Source: an uncultured Bacteroidales bacterium (GTDB lineage: Bacteria; Bacteroidota; Bacteroidia; Bacteroidales; UBA932). Taken from it: a stretch of 64,000 bases of DNA. The position numbers were made by a program, and so were the translations under genes. Shown here in pieces: positions 41,949-52,000 of the stretch (the stretch's first letter is position 1; every line of letters starts with the position of its first letter). The stretch covers positions 1 through 64,000 of the forward strand of contig CAMYAE010000004.1 of assembly GCA_947253655.1 (NCBI GenBank), in the 5' to 3' direction. Below the pieces are notes generated by a model that did no database searches, was not told the origin of the DNA, and worked only from the letters and a program-made list of their open reading frames with translations.

Positions 41949-43922
41949 TTACGGCTTCGGGACATTCGGCCTGCGGCCATTATTGATTTTCAATCCCTGT
42001 TTATAAAAATCCCTATAAATATCGTCAATTTTTATATAACCTATATCAGCTAAAATTCCTCTTACCATAAATCCTTCATCTTCATTTGCCTTGAACGGCA
42101 GAGTTTTCATGGCCTCTGACAAAATTGATACCTCTTTCTTCACCATTTCCCTTTTCGACTTGTCTTTGGAAAGGCACTCCAAAGCCGAAAGCCAGACCTT
42201 GCCGTTCTCTTTGCAACCGGCTGTCGCCAATTTGTGTACGGCGTCCTGATTTCCTGCATAGGCGCATGCCAAAGCGGCTTCTGCGGAGATGTAAGGGTCG
42301 GAATCATCCATGAGGCTGACAAGTTCATCAGGGCAGCTTCCAAGCGCTCCCGTAACTGCTAATGTCGTAAAGCCGCAGGCTCCCCAGAAACGTATATCCT
42401 TATATTCCGATGCAATATATGACATGAGTTCCCCATAGTCCTCCGGGGCTGCCGTCCCTGCAAGTTCTGCGGCCTTGTACAATGTTTCCAAAGGATATTT
42501 CCCGGTCCTCACTTTCTCATATATATTCACATTTTCACGAGAGGTCGGCATGAAGAATCCGAGATCCTTGTTCGTTCTTATATTTTCAGCCGTGGCCTTG
42601 CGGAATTTCGCCAGCACCTTTTCATAAGCCTTGTCACTTGCAAGGTTGTTTGTCTCGAAAGGATCGTTCTCCAAGTCGAACAGCATCTCTGCCGGATGAT
42701 GCCTGTACGGTAGGCAGTATATCTCCGAGGCTTCACCGTCTTCTATTACAAGCCTGTCCCAAGCCTGATTTGCCGGCATGCCCCACTGATAATAGTTTCT
42801 CAGGGCAAACTGCCTGTACGGTATATAGCTTCTGAAATACTTGTATCTATTGTCTCTTGCCACTCTCATCGGCATAAAATGATGAAGCTGATTGGAGCAG
42901 AAAGCGAAATCGATGTCTTTGCCTTTGGTTGAGGCATATTTGCCCATAAAAGGTTTGCCGTTCATCTTTTTCGGAGGCCTTATTCCGGCTATTGAAAGTG
43001 CTGTCGGTCCAAGGTCCGTGAAATTCACTAAGGAATTGTCAGCAGAGCCCGGCTTGCTTCCGCACAGGTCGATGTAGTCTTTTGGGACATACACAATCAT
43101 CGGCACGTGCAGTCCGGTTTCAAATGGCAGGCCTTTCCCTCTTGGCAGGCAGCCTCCGTGGTCGCTGAATAAAAAGATAATTGTGTTTTTGTCCAAGCCC
43201 TTTTCTTTCAGGTCTTTGAGGAAGAATCCCACCCAAGTGTCTATGTCCTGTATGCCCTCAAGGTGGGCTGCATAGTCGGATCTCATCTCCGGCAGGTCCG
43301 GCAGGTGCGTCGGAAGGGCAAGGCTGTCCGGATTGATTCCTTCCGTCCTGTAGTCTCGTCTGCCGTTGGTGTGGAATGTCCTTACAATTCCCATGTGTGA
43401 CCTGACGGAGTTGAAAACGGAGAAAAACGGCTGGCTGTTCTTGCGTAGCGGGCTGTTATACGTAGCTTTCTTATTACACTCGTCCCAGCACGACGCATTG
43501 TCTACGTTCGTATTGTAATGGGTCTTGTAATTGTTAGTGCAATAGTAGCCTGCATCTCTCAGGTCTTGGGGAAAGAATATACCGTCAGGGGTATTGAAAG
43601 GCCGAGGATGAACGTCCATTCCGTAAGTGGTGGCATAACAGCCGGTAATCAATGAGGACCTTGCCGGAGAACTTTGCGGTGCAGTTGCCCAGGCATTTGT
43701 GAACATTATGCCCTCTGCGGCGAGAGAGTCGATAATCGGAGTGTTTACATTCCGGTTGCCGTAGCATCCGAACTCATACCAACTCGAATCTTCAAAAGTC
43801 AGCCATAGAATGTTCGGACGCTGCCTCTTTGCATCCTTGTTGCTTTCAGACTCTGCCGCTTCCGTTTTGAGAAGCGGTACTGAAGACAGTAGCATTGCTG
43901 CCGTAAGAGAACACCTGTTCAT
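41949..43922 (-). CDS. Ser-type sulfatase, candidate N-sulfoglucosamine sulfohydrolase (S1_8-like)
   Basis: This is a 657-residue sulfatase with a signal peptide (to about residue 22). It begins NILWLTFEDSSW (metal residues Glu44-Asp45), has the formylglycine motif SSPAR with Ser84 in APQSSPARSSLITG, and continues FSDHGGCLPRGKG. The LTFEDSSW opening and the SPAR form are typical of heparan N-sulfatase-like enzymes related to human SGSH. After the catalytic domain (about residue 490) comes an extra helical region with HEAT-like repeats (SYIASEYKDIRFWGACG, LMDDSDPYISAEAALA), perhaps for oligomerisation or substrate contact. With the two neighbouring sulfatases it would cover N-, 2-O- and 6-O-sulfates. 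Specificity is inferred. Confidence 0.72.
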   Translation of the reverse strand: MNRCSLTAAMLLSSVPLLKTEAAESESNKDAKRQRPNILWLTFEDSSWYEFGCYGNRNVNTPIIDSLAAEGIMFTNAWATAPQSSPARSSLITGCYATTYGMDVHPRPFNTPDGIFFPQDLRDAGYYCTNNYKTHYNTNVDNASCWDECNKKATYNSPLRKNSQPFFSVFNSVRSHMGIVRTFHTNGRRDYRTEGINPDSLALPTHLPDLPEMRSDYAAHLEGIQDIDTWVGFFLKDLKEKGLDKNTIIFLFSDHGGCLPRGKGLPFETGLHVPMIVYVPKDYIDLCGSKPGSADNSLVNFTDLGPTALSIAGIRPPKKMNGKPFMGKYASTKGKDIDFAFCSNQLHHFMPMRVARDNRYKYFRSYIPYRQFALRNYYQWGMPANQAWDRLVIEDGEASEIYCLPYRHHPAEMLFDLENDPFETNNLASDKAYEKVLAKFRKATAENIRTNKDLGFFMPTSRENVNIYEKVRTGKYPLETLYKAAELAGTAAPEDYGELMSYIASEYKDIRFWGACGFTTLAVTGALGSCPDELVSLMDDSDPYISAEAALACAYAGNQDAVHKLATAGCKENGKVWLSALECLSKDKSKREMVKKEVSILSEAMKTLPFKANEDEGFMVRGILADIGYIKIDDIYRDFYKQGLKINNGRRPNVPKP

Positions 43923-43934
43923 ATACCAATAATG

Positions 43935-45590
43935 TTAATATCCGAAATTGTTTTTTTGGAGTTTGGAATTAACCTGCATTTCGTCAAGCGGAATAGGGAA
44001 AAGCTCGTGCGTACCTTTTATGAAATTGTCTCCGGCCACATATTTCCCTTTAAGCTTTTTCGGCATTTTCTCTTGAGCGAGTTTAAGAGCCTCGGAGAGA
44101 ATACCCCAGCGGATAAGGTCGTATTTCCTCTGACCCTCGAATGCAAGTTCGAAACCCCTTTCCCAATATAGGGCAGTTCTGAATTTGCCGGCCTCATCGC
44201 TGTCATCAATGAAATCCAGGTCATAGACCTTAGGAGCTTTCATAAGGGTTGCATAATTGGTAGCGTCTATCGGAGTTGCTCCCGCACGTTCCCTTACCTT
44301 GTTGAGCTGTGTCCAGGCCTCTACCGTGTTGCCGGTCTCGTTGTAGGCTTCAGCTGCCATCAGCACTGCATCAGCATAACGCAAAGGACAATAATTGACA
44401 GAAACGTTGTTAGGATTAACAAATCCGAGAGGCATCCATTCGCGTCTCCATTTTCCCGGATACCATTTATCCACCTTATTCTCAGCCTTTTTATGTTTGC
44501 TTGTCTTTTTATCCCATTTATACATGTAAGTGCAGACCATTATATCGCGACGCACATCATTGTCTTCAAAGAAATCTTTCCAGCACGGAAGCACCCTGAA
44601 GAAAGCATTTGCTCTGCCCATAACATTATTGGCATCAGCGTTTTCAGGTGCCGCCACTGCCGGCCCGTTCCATGTACCCCATACTCCGGCGTTGTCTGAA
44701 TAGTTCTGTCCGGTAGGATTGAAGGCTATCTCCCAAAGGCTTTCTTTCTGGTTCAGCACGCCTGCTGAATAGCCTTTGAACAAATTGTCATATCCTCCCT
44801 CATAGAAACCGTTGTAGCCGTTTTCTTCAATAGACTTGAATTCTTCTATTACTTTTTCGAAATATGCCTTTCTTGTGGCATCGTCCGGTCTCTTAAAAGT
44901 CCCGTCCTGCTGCAAAGCATAGCCTGCACGCTGCAGATATACCCTCATGAGAAGAGCGCTGGCGGCAGCCTTGCACGGCACTTCCGGAGAAGTGGAGGCA
45001 CTTGCCTCGCGGAGGTTTACCTTTGCAAAGTCAAGGTCTTCAATTATGCTTTTGTAGATTTCTTCCCTGTCTGTCCTGTCATTGAATGCGGAGCCATGAT
45101 CTCCTGTACCTGTTGTCTTATATGGGACGTCTCCCCAATACTTGATAAGGTCAAATGCAAGGAAAGCTCGCAGGAAACGGGCTTCAGCATCCAGTTGTTT
45201 AAGATAACCTCTTTCTGCATATCCCGGCATCGATTCGATACCTGATATTGCCACATTGGCCTGATCTATTTCTGCATATTTATTGGTCCACAATTCCTTT
45301 AGCCAGGTGTTTGTACTTTTCACCAGATAATGTGCTATGTCTCTTCTGGTGTTGTCGGTAGCTGTTCCGTTAATATAATATATATCATCCGAGGACGGCA
45401 TGGCCATTTCATATTGTCCATAGTGCTTAGGAGAGGAAAGCATGCTGTATGCTCCGACAACGGCCATTTTCGCTTTCGATTCGTTAGTAAAATAAGTTTC
45501 CTGATTGTAATATGATTCCGGCTTTTCGGTCAGATCGCAAGAAGAAAAACTTATCAGCAGCGCAGCTGCAATCAATATCTTATTTTTCAT
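43935..45590 (-). CDS. SusD-like surface lipoprotein (second)
   Basis: This is a SusD homolog of about 551 residues with the lipoprotein signal ALLISFSSC followed by DLTEKPESYY. Typical segments are ARFLRAFLAFDLIKYWGDVPY, PLRYADAVLMAAEAYNETG and ERGFELAFEGQRKYDLIRWG, with HELFPIPLDEM near the end. I start at the ATG at 45590; the longer frame opens with TTG at 45608. It lies 39 bp after the second SusC and forms the outer-membrane import pair with it. Confidence 0.93.
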   Translation of the reverse strand: MKNKILIAAALLISFSSCDLTEKPESYYNQETYFTNESKAKMAVVGAYSMLSSPKHYGQYEMAMPSSDDIYYINGTATDNTRRDIAHYLVKSTNTWLKELWTNKYAEIDQANVAISGIESMPGYAERGYLKQLDAEARFLRAFLAFDLIKYWGDVPYKTTGTGDHGSAFNDRTDREEIYKSIIEDLDFAKVNLREASASTSPEVPCKAAASALLMRVYLQRAGYALQQDGTFKRPDDATRKAYFEKVIEEFKSIEENGYNGFYEGGYDNLFKGYSAGVLNQKESLWEIAFNPTGQNYSDNAGVWGTWNGPAVAAPENADANNVMGRANAFFRVLPCWKDFFEDNDVRRDIMVCTYMYKWDKKTSKHKKAENKVDKWYPGKWRREWMPLGFVNPNNVSVNYCPLRYADAVLMAAEAYNETGNTVEAWTQLNKVRERAGATPIDATNYATLMKAPKVYDLDFIDDSDEAGKFRTALYWERGFELAFEGQRKYDLIRWGILSEALKLAQEKMPKKLKGKYVAGDNFIKGTHELFPIPLDEMQVNSKLQKNNFGY

Positions 45591-45629
45591 ATTGTCAAAA
45601 TTTTTCAATAACTGTTTGATAGTTACGTG

Positions 45630-48600
45630 TTAAAAGGTCAGATTCAGACCTAATACGAATGAGCGGCTTCTCGGATAACCACCGAAATCAACGCCCTGAG
45701 TCAGTCCGCTTTTGAATGTGGACACCTCCGGGTCATAACCTGAGTATTTTGTAAGCGTCAGCAGATTGGAGCCCGTTGCATAGAGCCTTAAACTATTGAT
45801 TCCTACTTTTTTTACAATTTTTTTAGGCAAGGAGTATCCTATTGTGACGTTATTGAGTTTGATATATGACCCGTCTTCAATAGCCCAGGAATGGACGTAC
45901 ATATCTCCCTGTTCGCTGTCGGAAACCGAAGCGAAAGTCTTGCCCTTATTCAAGGCGGCAAGTTCAGTCGGGTCGGTAACTTTCTGTCCTGCGGCATTTA
46001 TTGTCATAAAACGGTTGTCGGAGCTTGCGAATGCAAGGGCGTTCCTGTTCACTTGTCCCACCCTGCTGTTGGTCAGCTTGGTGGCGTTGAAGACGTCATT
46101 ACCGTAGTTATATGTGATATAGATGCTCATATCCCAATTTCTCCACAGGAAGGTATTGTTGATACCTCCGTAGAACTTAGGCAAGGCGTTGCCTATTACG
46201 GTTTTATCGTTCTCCGTTATCTTATTGTCCTCGCTGCCGTCGATGTTCTTGAATTTCCAGTCACCCGGTTTAACATTTTCTTTATTCCCGGAATATGGAA
46301 TACCGTCTTTCAAGGTATATTTATTGGTTGCCGCATCGTAATCGAAGTCGGAAACATTATATATGCCGTCCGTGACATAGCCGTAGAACTGTCCTAAAGG
46401 CTTGCCCTCCCTGACAATATGTGTTTTCTGTGAATATCCGAATGCCGCTTCCCAAAGCTGCACCTTGTCCCCAGCGAGATTTCTTACGGAATTGGAGTTA
46501 TGTGAGAAAGTGAGGGAAGTCTTCCATGAGAAATCCTTTGTTGCAATATTTATTGTGTTGATTGTTAGGTCTATACCTCGGTTCTCAGTCTCGCCTGCAT
46601 TTATCAGCATTGAAGAATGACCTGAAGATGAAGGTATCTTTGCCTCTAACAGCAGGTCGCTGCTCCTGTTAATATAGAATTCAGGTGAGATTACGATCCT
46701 CTGATTTAGAAATCCCATATCGAAGCCTATATTCAATGTCTTGTTGGCCTCCCAACCCAAATCCGGATTAGGTATCTGATTTGGAACATACCCGGACTGG
46801 TTTGAGTTCCCGTCAGGATAAAGTACGGACCCCATAATGGCCAGGCTCTGGTAGCTGGCTATTCTGTTGTTTCCTGCCAGACCGTAACCGGCTCTGAATT
46901 TCAAATCAGAGAACACCCCCAATTCTTTGATGAACGGCTCTTCCGATGCCCTCCATGCGGCCGAGAATGCCGGGAAAACGCCCCATTTGTGATTTTTGCC
47001 GAATTTAGAAGAACCGTCGGCTCTCACAGAAGCAGAGAATATATATCTCCCCATAAGCGAATAATTCACCCTTGAGAAGAATGACAGCAATTTGTCGTCA
47101 TGATTTATATAAGATGATGCAGGTGCAGGACGACCGAGTGACAGGTCTGCCAGACCTATATCATCATTAGGGAAATTGGTGGCAGACGCCGTAAAATTCT
47201 GTGTCCATGCAGAAACCCACTCCTGGCCAGCCATAACCGTCAAGTCATGTGTATTCTTCTTGAAATTATATGTAAGTACATTGGAGGTCTGGAAGCTGCC
47301 GTATTCGTAATTAGAGAGACTGCCGTTTATGCTTGACCTTTTTGCGAGCATGGACTTTTCACCATAGAATATCTCTCTTCTTAGAGTTTGGTAACGCATA
47401 CCTGTAGTATTGCTGAATGTAAGGCCTTTCAATATTTTATATGAGAAGCCTCCGTTGGCCTGTATGGTTCTTCTTATCCTGTTGTTCGTCTCCGCAGAAG
47501 CCGACAGCAGGGGATTCTGCATAACGTTGCCGGATTCGTCCATAATAAGAGCATCCTCATCCCCAAGCAGTTCGCTGTCTTCCCCTTTTATGCCTATTAT
47601 CGGCCTGTACTGGAGAATATGCTGGAGCTTGTTAAACCTGTCACCGGTACCGCCGCTTCCGTCCCCCGAAGTGCCCATACCGAATATTTTCCTATAGTCA
47701 TAGTTCAACCTGGCATTCACAGTGAGCTTCTTGTTTATCTTATGGCTGAGGCTCATTGTTATATTGTGCTTTTTGTTGCCGCTGTGCACCATGGCACCCT
47801 GTTCGTCAAAATAGGAATAAGCCAGATTGTAGTGCATGTTTTCCATGCCGCCGTCGACTCCAATTCTGTAATTCTGGACGATAGCGTTTCTTCCCAAGGT
47901 CTCTTCCTGCCAGTCTATCCCTTTCCTGTTGGCATAATTGGCATTAAGGTCGCTGAATTTGCCGTATATGGCTTCGAATTCAGCCACACCTTCGTTGAAT
48001 TTTTCATCGGTTTTCGCTTCGTACACTTTCCTTTCATAGTCTGCCAGAGCATATTCGTACGGCGAAAGCACGTCCAGTTTCTTGGCAAGCTTCCTGACGC
48101 CTACGTATGTGTCGAAAGAAACATTGGTACGGCCTTTCTTACCGCCCGTCTTTGTGGTTACCACAACAACTCCATTCGCTCCACGAGCTCCATAAATAGC
48201 CGTTGATGCTGCATCTTTCAAAATGTCAATCGTCTCTATTTCATTAGGATCCAATGAAGAAAGACCGTCCTCCGTCGGGAAGCCGTCTATAATGTATAGA
48301 GGCTCATTGCTCTGCGTAATGGAAATGCCTCCGCGGACCCTTATGGATATTCCTGCGTCAGGTGAGCCCTCGGACTGTGTTACCATTACACCTGCCATTC
48401 GCCCAACAAGAGCCTGGGTAATGTCGCTTGTAGGCACTTTCGAAAGTTCCTCGCCTCCGACTGAAGCGACCGAGCCTGTAAGGTCTTTCCTTTTCATGGT
48501 AGCATATCCTACGGCCACCACTTCCTCCAACATCATCGCATCAGCTTCCATTACGACATTGATGACGTTCCGGCCGTTTACGCTCACTTCTTTGTCTTTC

Positions 48601-48842
48601 ATTCCCAAATATGAGAATACGAGGACCGATTTGGCCGGATCAGCAACATTTATGGAATATTGACCGTTGATGTCGGATGTGCTTCCTAAGCCTTTCACGC
48701 CTTTGATTGTAATGCCGGCACCAACGACTTCGATGCCTTCGGAATCCGTCACCTTACCGGTGACAATGAGACTTTGAGCTTTTCCAAAACTGCTCCCTAA
48801 TAAAAAGAAGAGTAGCAGAAACAAGAATTTCTGTCTGTTCAT
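45630..48842 (-). CDS. SusC-like TonB-dependent outer-membrane transporter (second)
   Basis: This is a 1070-residue importer. A signal peptide ending SFGKAQ is followed by a CarboxypepD_reg-like domain (LIVTGKVTDSEGIEVVGA) and a plug starting EEVVAVGYATMKRKDLTGS, with VRGGISI and GANGVVVVTTKTGG. The barrel ends in LGLNLTF. It is the first gene of the - operon, followed by SusD and three sulfatases, so it probably takes up sulfated oligosaccharides that differ in size or sulfation from those handled by the first pair. It has a -7 element and the predicted operator 50-110 bp upstream. Confidence 0.93.
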   Translation of the reverse strand: MNRQKFLFLLLFFLLGSSFGKAQSLIVTGKVTDSEGIEVVGAGITIKGVKGLGSTSDINGQYSINVADPAKSVLVFSYLGMKDKEVSVNGRNVINVVMEADAMMLEEVVAVGYATMKRKDLTGSVASVGGEELSKVPTSDITQALVGRMAGVMVTQSEGSPDAGISIRVRGGISITQSNEPLYIIDGFPTEDGLSSLDPNEIETIDILKDAASTAIYGARGANGVVVVTTKTGGKKGRTNVSFDTYVGVRKLAKKLDVLSPYEYALADYERKVYEAKTDEKFNEGVAEFEAIYGKFSDLNANYANRKGIDWQEETLGRNAIVQNYRIGVDGGMENMHYNLAYSYFDEQGAMVHSGNKKHNITMSLSHKINKKLTVNARLNYDYRKIFGMGTSGDGSGGTGDRFNKLQHILQYRPIIGIKGEDSELLGDEDALIMDESGNVMQNPLLSASAETNNRIRRTIQANGGFSYKILKGLTFSNTTGMRYQTLRREIFYGEKSMLAKRSSINGSLSNYEYGSFQTSNVLTYNFKKNTHDLTVMAGQEWVSAWTQNFTASATNFPNDDIGLADLSLGRPAPASSYINHDDKLLSFFSRVNYSLMGRYIFSASVRADGSSKFGKNHKWGVFPAFSAAWRASEEPFIKELGVFSDLKFRAGYGLAGNNRIASYQSLAIMGSVLYPDGNSNQSGYVPNQIPNPDLGWEANKTLNIGFDMGFLNQRIVISPEFYINRSSDLLLEAKIPSSSGHSSMLINAGETENRGIDLTINTINIATKDFSWKTSLTFSHNSNSVRNLAGDKVQLWEAAFGYSQKTHIVREGKPLGQFYGYVTDGIYNVSDFDYDAATNKYTLKDGIPYSGNKENVKPGDWKFKNIDGSEDNKITENDKTVIGNALPKFYGGINNTFLWRNWDMSIYITYNYGNDVFNATKLTNSRVGQVNRNALAFASSDNRFMTINAAGQKVTDPTELAALNKGKTFASVSDSEQGDMYVHSWAIEDGSYIKLNNVTIGYSLPKKIVKKVGINSLRLYATGSNLLTLTKYSGYDPEVSTFKSGLTQGVDFGGYPRSRSFVLGLNLTF

Positions 48843-48887
48843 AAATATTGGTTGATTTGTTATAGTATATTATTATATGCTTATTCG

Positions 48888-48895
48888 CAAAGATA
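48888..48895 (-). promoter_or_regulatory. Predicted -7 element of the second HS operon
   Basis: On the minus strand this is TATCTTTG. The leader before the ATG at 48842 would be about 38 nt. As at the first operon, no TTTG lies at 19-21 bp; the nearest is 25 bp upstream within the shared block. Confidence 0.6.
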
Positions 48896-48917
48896 TAATA
48901 TAAGAAGCCGAACGCCT

Positions 48918-48950
48918 TTTCAAATCATCCAATAATATTTAGATTTCGTA
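48918..48950 (-). promoter_or_regulatory. Predicted operator of the second HS operon (HTCS site B)
   Basis: On the minus strand, TACGAAATCTAAAT (48950-48937) runs directly into ATTATTGGATGATTTGAAA (48936-48918). The second block differs at one of 19 positions from the one at 20825-20843, and its start is likewise 41 bp from the start of the -7 element. The upstream repeat is adjacent here but 21 bp further away at site A. Confidence 0.65.
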
Positions 48951-49014
48951 CAATTCCGGCCGTATCGTCGAATATGTTATATTTAGAAGTGTAATTCAAG
49001 AAAGACAAAATCAG

Positions 49015-52000
49015 TTATTTGTTTGCGGTTTTGCCGTATTCGGTCGGCAGGCAGCCTACGTATTTCTTGAAAGAGGTGGCAAAGTAGGACGGAGAGCTGA
49101 AGCCCACCATAGAGCTGATTTGGGTAATCGAATATTTCTGCTCAAGTATAAGCCGACAGGCTTTATTGAATCGGATTTTCCTGATAAACTGAGCCACAGA
49201 TTCTCCCGTAATCGAATTTATTTTGAGGTACAGATTTGATCGGCTCATGCACATCGCTTCGGCAAAGTCATTGGAAGAGAAAGATTCATTGTCGATGTTC
49301 TTTTCCACTACCTCAATGGCCCTCTTCAAAAATTCCCCGTCAATCGAATTTGAGGTAATCTTATCCGGTTCTATCTCAACGTGAGCGGAATAGTGGCGCC
49401 TCAACCGGTCGCGTGTCTTAAGTATATTTTTGACTTTTGCCTGCAGCAGGCCAACCGAGAACGGTTGGGCGAGATAGGCATCGGCTCCGGCCTTGATGTT
49501 CTTCTTCTCCTCCTCTGCAGAATCTTTTGTCCCTAAAATAATTACAGGGATATGGCAGGTCTGGATATTCCTTTTGATGTTCTCACATAATTTCAGTCCG
49601 TCTGTGCCTGCAAGATTTCTGTCGGCTATTATTAGTTCAGGCTCTTCTTCTTTCAGGATTTCGAGAGCCCCGTCTCCGTCCTCTGCAAACCTCAGCCTAA
49701 ACGACTGAATGAAGTTTTCTGAAATGTATTTTCGGAACTCCGGATCAGCTACTGCTATGAGAATAAGCCCTTTAGCTTTGGATTCGGCGTTAAGTTCATC
49801 CATGTCGTCCATATCTACGCTACTTGCATCGGCGAGGAAATAAGGAAGATTCTCCAAGTCGGCATTCTTAGAAGACGCTTTGCCGGTTGCAAAATCCTCT
49901 TTGCTGTAGGCCGAGGCCAATGCAGGGATTTCCACCGAAATGTTTGTAAACCTGCTTTTCTCGCTCTCGATATATACTTTTCCGTGGTGGAGCTCTGCCA
50001 ATTTCTTGACAATTGCCAGCCCTATTCCGGTGCCGTTACGCTTTTCTTCCGACTGATAGAACAATTCGAAAACATGAGGAAGCATATCCTCGGAAATACC
50101 TGTTCCGGTATCGTGAACTGTGATTTTTATGAATTCACCGTTCCGCCTCAATGAAAGTTTCACCAAACCGGCGTCCGGCGTAAACTTGAAAGCATTGCTG
50201 ATGAGATTCATAAGTATTACATCTATGACATTCCTGTCAATGGGATACAAGGCTCCGCCCAGGCCGGAATCGAAGATGTAGTCCATTTCACGCCTCATGG
50301 CCTCGTCTTCGAAAAGGGCAAAGCATTCACTTGCTATAACGTCCAGATCCTCATTCCGAACCTGAAGCTTGGAGAGTCCCTGTTCCGCTTTCCTATATCC
50401 CAGCATCTGATTGACCGTGTGCATCAGTCTCATACCGCTTCTCTTTATGAAACCAAGCCTTTTCCTTATGAACTCGTCAAAGTTGCCGTGCTCTTCTATT
50501 TCATTAAGGGGTGACAATATCAGCGTCAATGGAGTTCTAAGGCTGTGCGAGAGGTTTATGAAGAAATTTACCCTCTCCTGTCCCAATGCTTCAATCCTTT
50601 CTTTTTCTTTCCTCTCCATATCCAGCTGCATGCTGATACTCATCTTGTTGGTAATAAACCGGATAATCAGAATAATTGCAATGACGGCGAATAAGAAGAA
50701 AGCTATCTTTGCAAGGATTGTCTGCCACCACATAGGCTTTATAGTGACGGGTATGTATATATAGCCGTCACAAAACTTTCCTTCGTTATTGGAAGACTTC
50801 AACTTGAACACATATTGGCCTGGGCTGAGGTTTGAGTAGCTGACATGCCTGTTTGTTGTCTCAAACCATTGTTTGTCAAATCCTTCCAGCATATAATAGA
50901 AAGTGTTCTTGCCGCCTGACAAAGGATTGGATACTGAAAATTCAATGCTGAATATCTTGTCTTTTGAGGAGACAGTCACGCTCTTCAAGCCTCCTGCATT
51001 GTCTCTTTCTGTCTTAAATGCCCGGGACGGTTTGATCTGGTTATAAAAGACGGATATATCCGAAATGAAAGGAAGAGGGGAGTATGGATTGTCGGACACC
51101 TCGGACGGCTTGAATATCGTTATGCCTTTCAGACCGCCGAAATAGAAATAGCCGTCCAGACCTTTATCGCAAGATTTTACGGTAAATTCATTGTTGGTGT
51201 AACCGTTGCTGTACACCTTGAAATTCTCTTTTTCTTGGTTGAAGCAGCAGATGCCACTGCCGGTAGACATCCATAGCAGATGATTGTTGTCCTCGATTAT
51301 GCCTAAGACGTCATCGTTAGGCAGTCCGTCATCAGTACAGTACCTCCTGAAGCTGCGGCCGGCCGGAATATATTTGAACAGGCCTTTGTTGGTGCCTACC
51401 CATATATCCCTCGCCGAACTTTCCATAATATAGTTTATATATGTGTCGGTGGCCGGATTTCCCCTCCCGTTGTCAAAAGAATAGACACTTGTCCTGTCGG
51501 CATCTGTCATGAAAAGTCCGGAGTTCGTGCCTATCCACACGGCCCCTGAGCTGTCTTTGAGAAGGTGGCTGATCAGCAAGGACTCAAGCCGCGGCTCAAG
51601 CTTGGTCAGATCATGCATCGAGAACTTCTTGCTCTTCTTATCGAAAGAATACAGACCGAAATTGGAGCCTGCCCACAATTTCCCGTCCCCCTCATCCAAA
51701 ATGGAATAGCAGCCGTTGTTTATCGGATATTGTTCGTTGATGTTATAGATTTCCACACGCTTTGAGGGGATGTCCAAATGAAAGATACCTCCGAGATGTG
51801 TACCGACATATAGGCCGTTTTCCCCGTCTTCGGAAACACATTTTATATTGTCAGAAGTCAATTTGCCGTCGGAAGATTTCAGGTAGGCGGAGCCGAACTG
51901 AGTTATTTCCGCAGTCTTGGGATTATATCTCAACAGCCCGTCGTCATTTGTTCCGGCCCACACCGCTCCGTTCCGAATATCTGTCTTTATGCAGCTAACA

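Noticed and set aside
45591..45608. Longer start for the second SusD-like protein
   Set aside because: The first codon is TTG and adds six residues before a standard lipoprotein signal starting at the ATG at 45590.
45796..48663. Several + strand open frames of 90-195 codons opposite the second SusC gene
   Set aside because: They are antisense shadows of a long, well-supported gene, with no start context or recognisable families.
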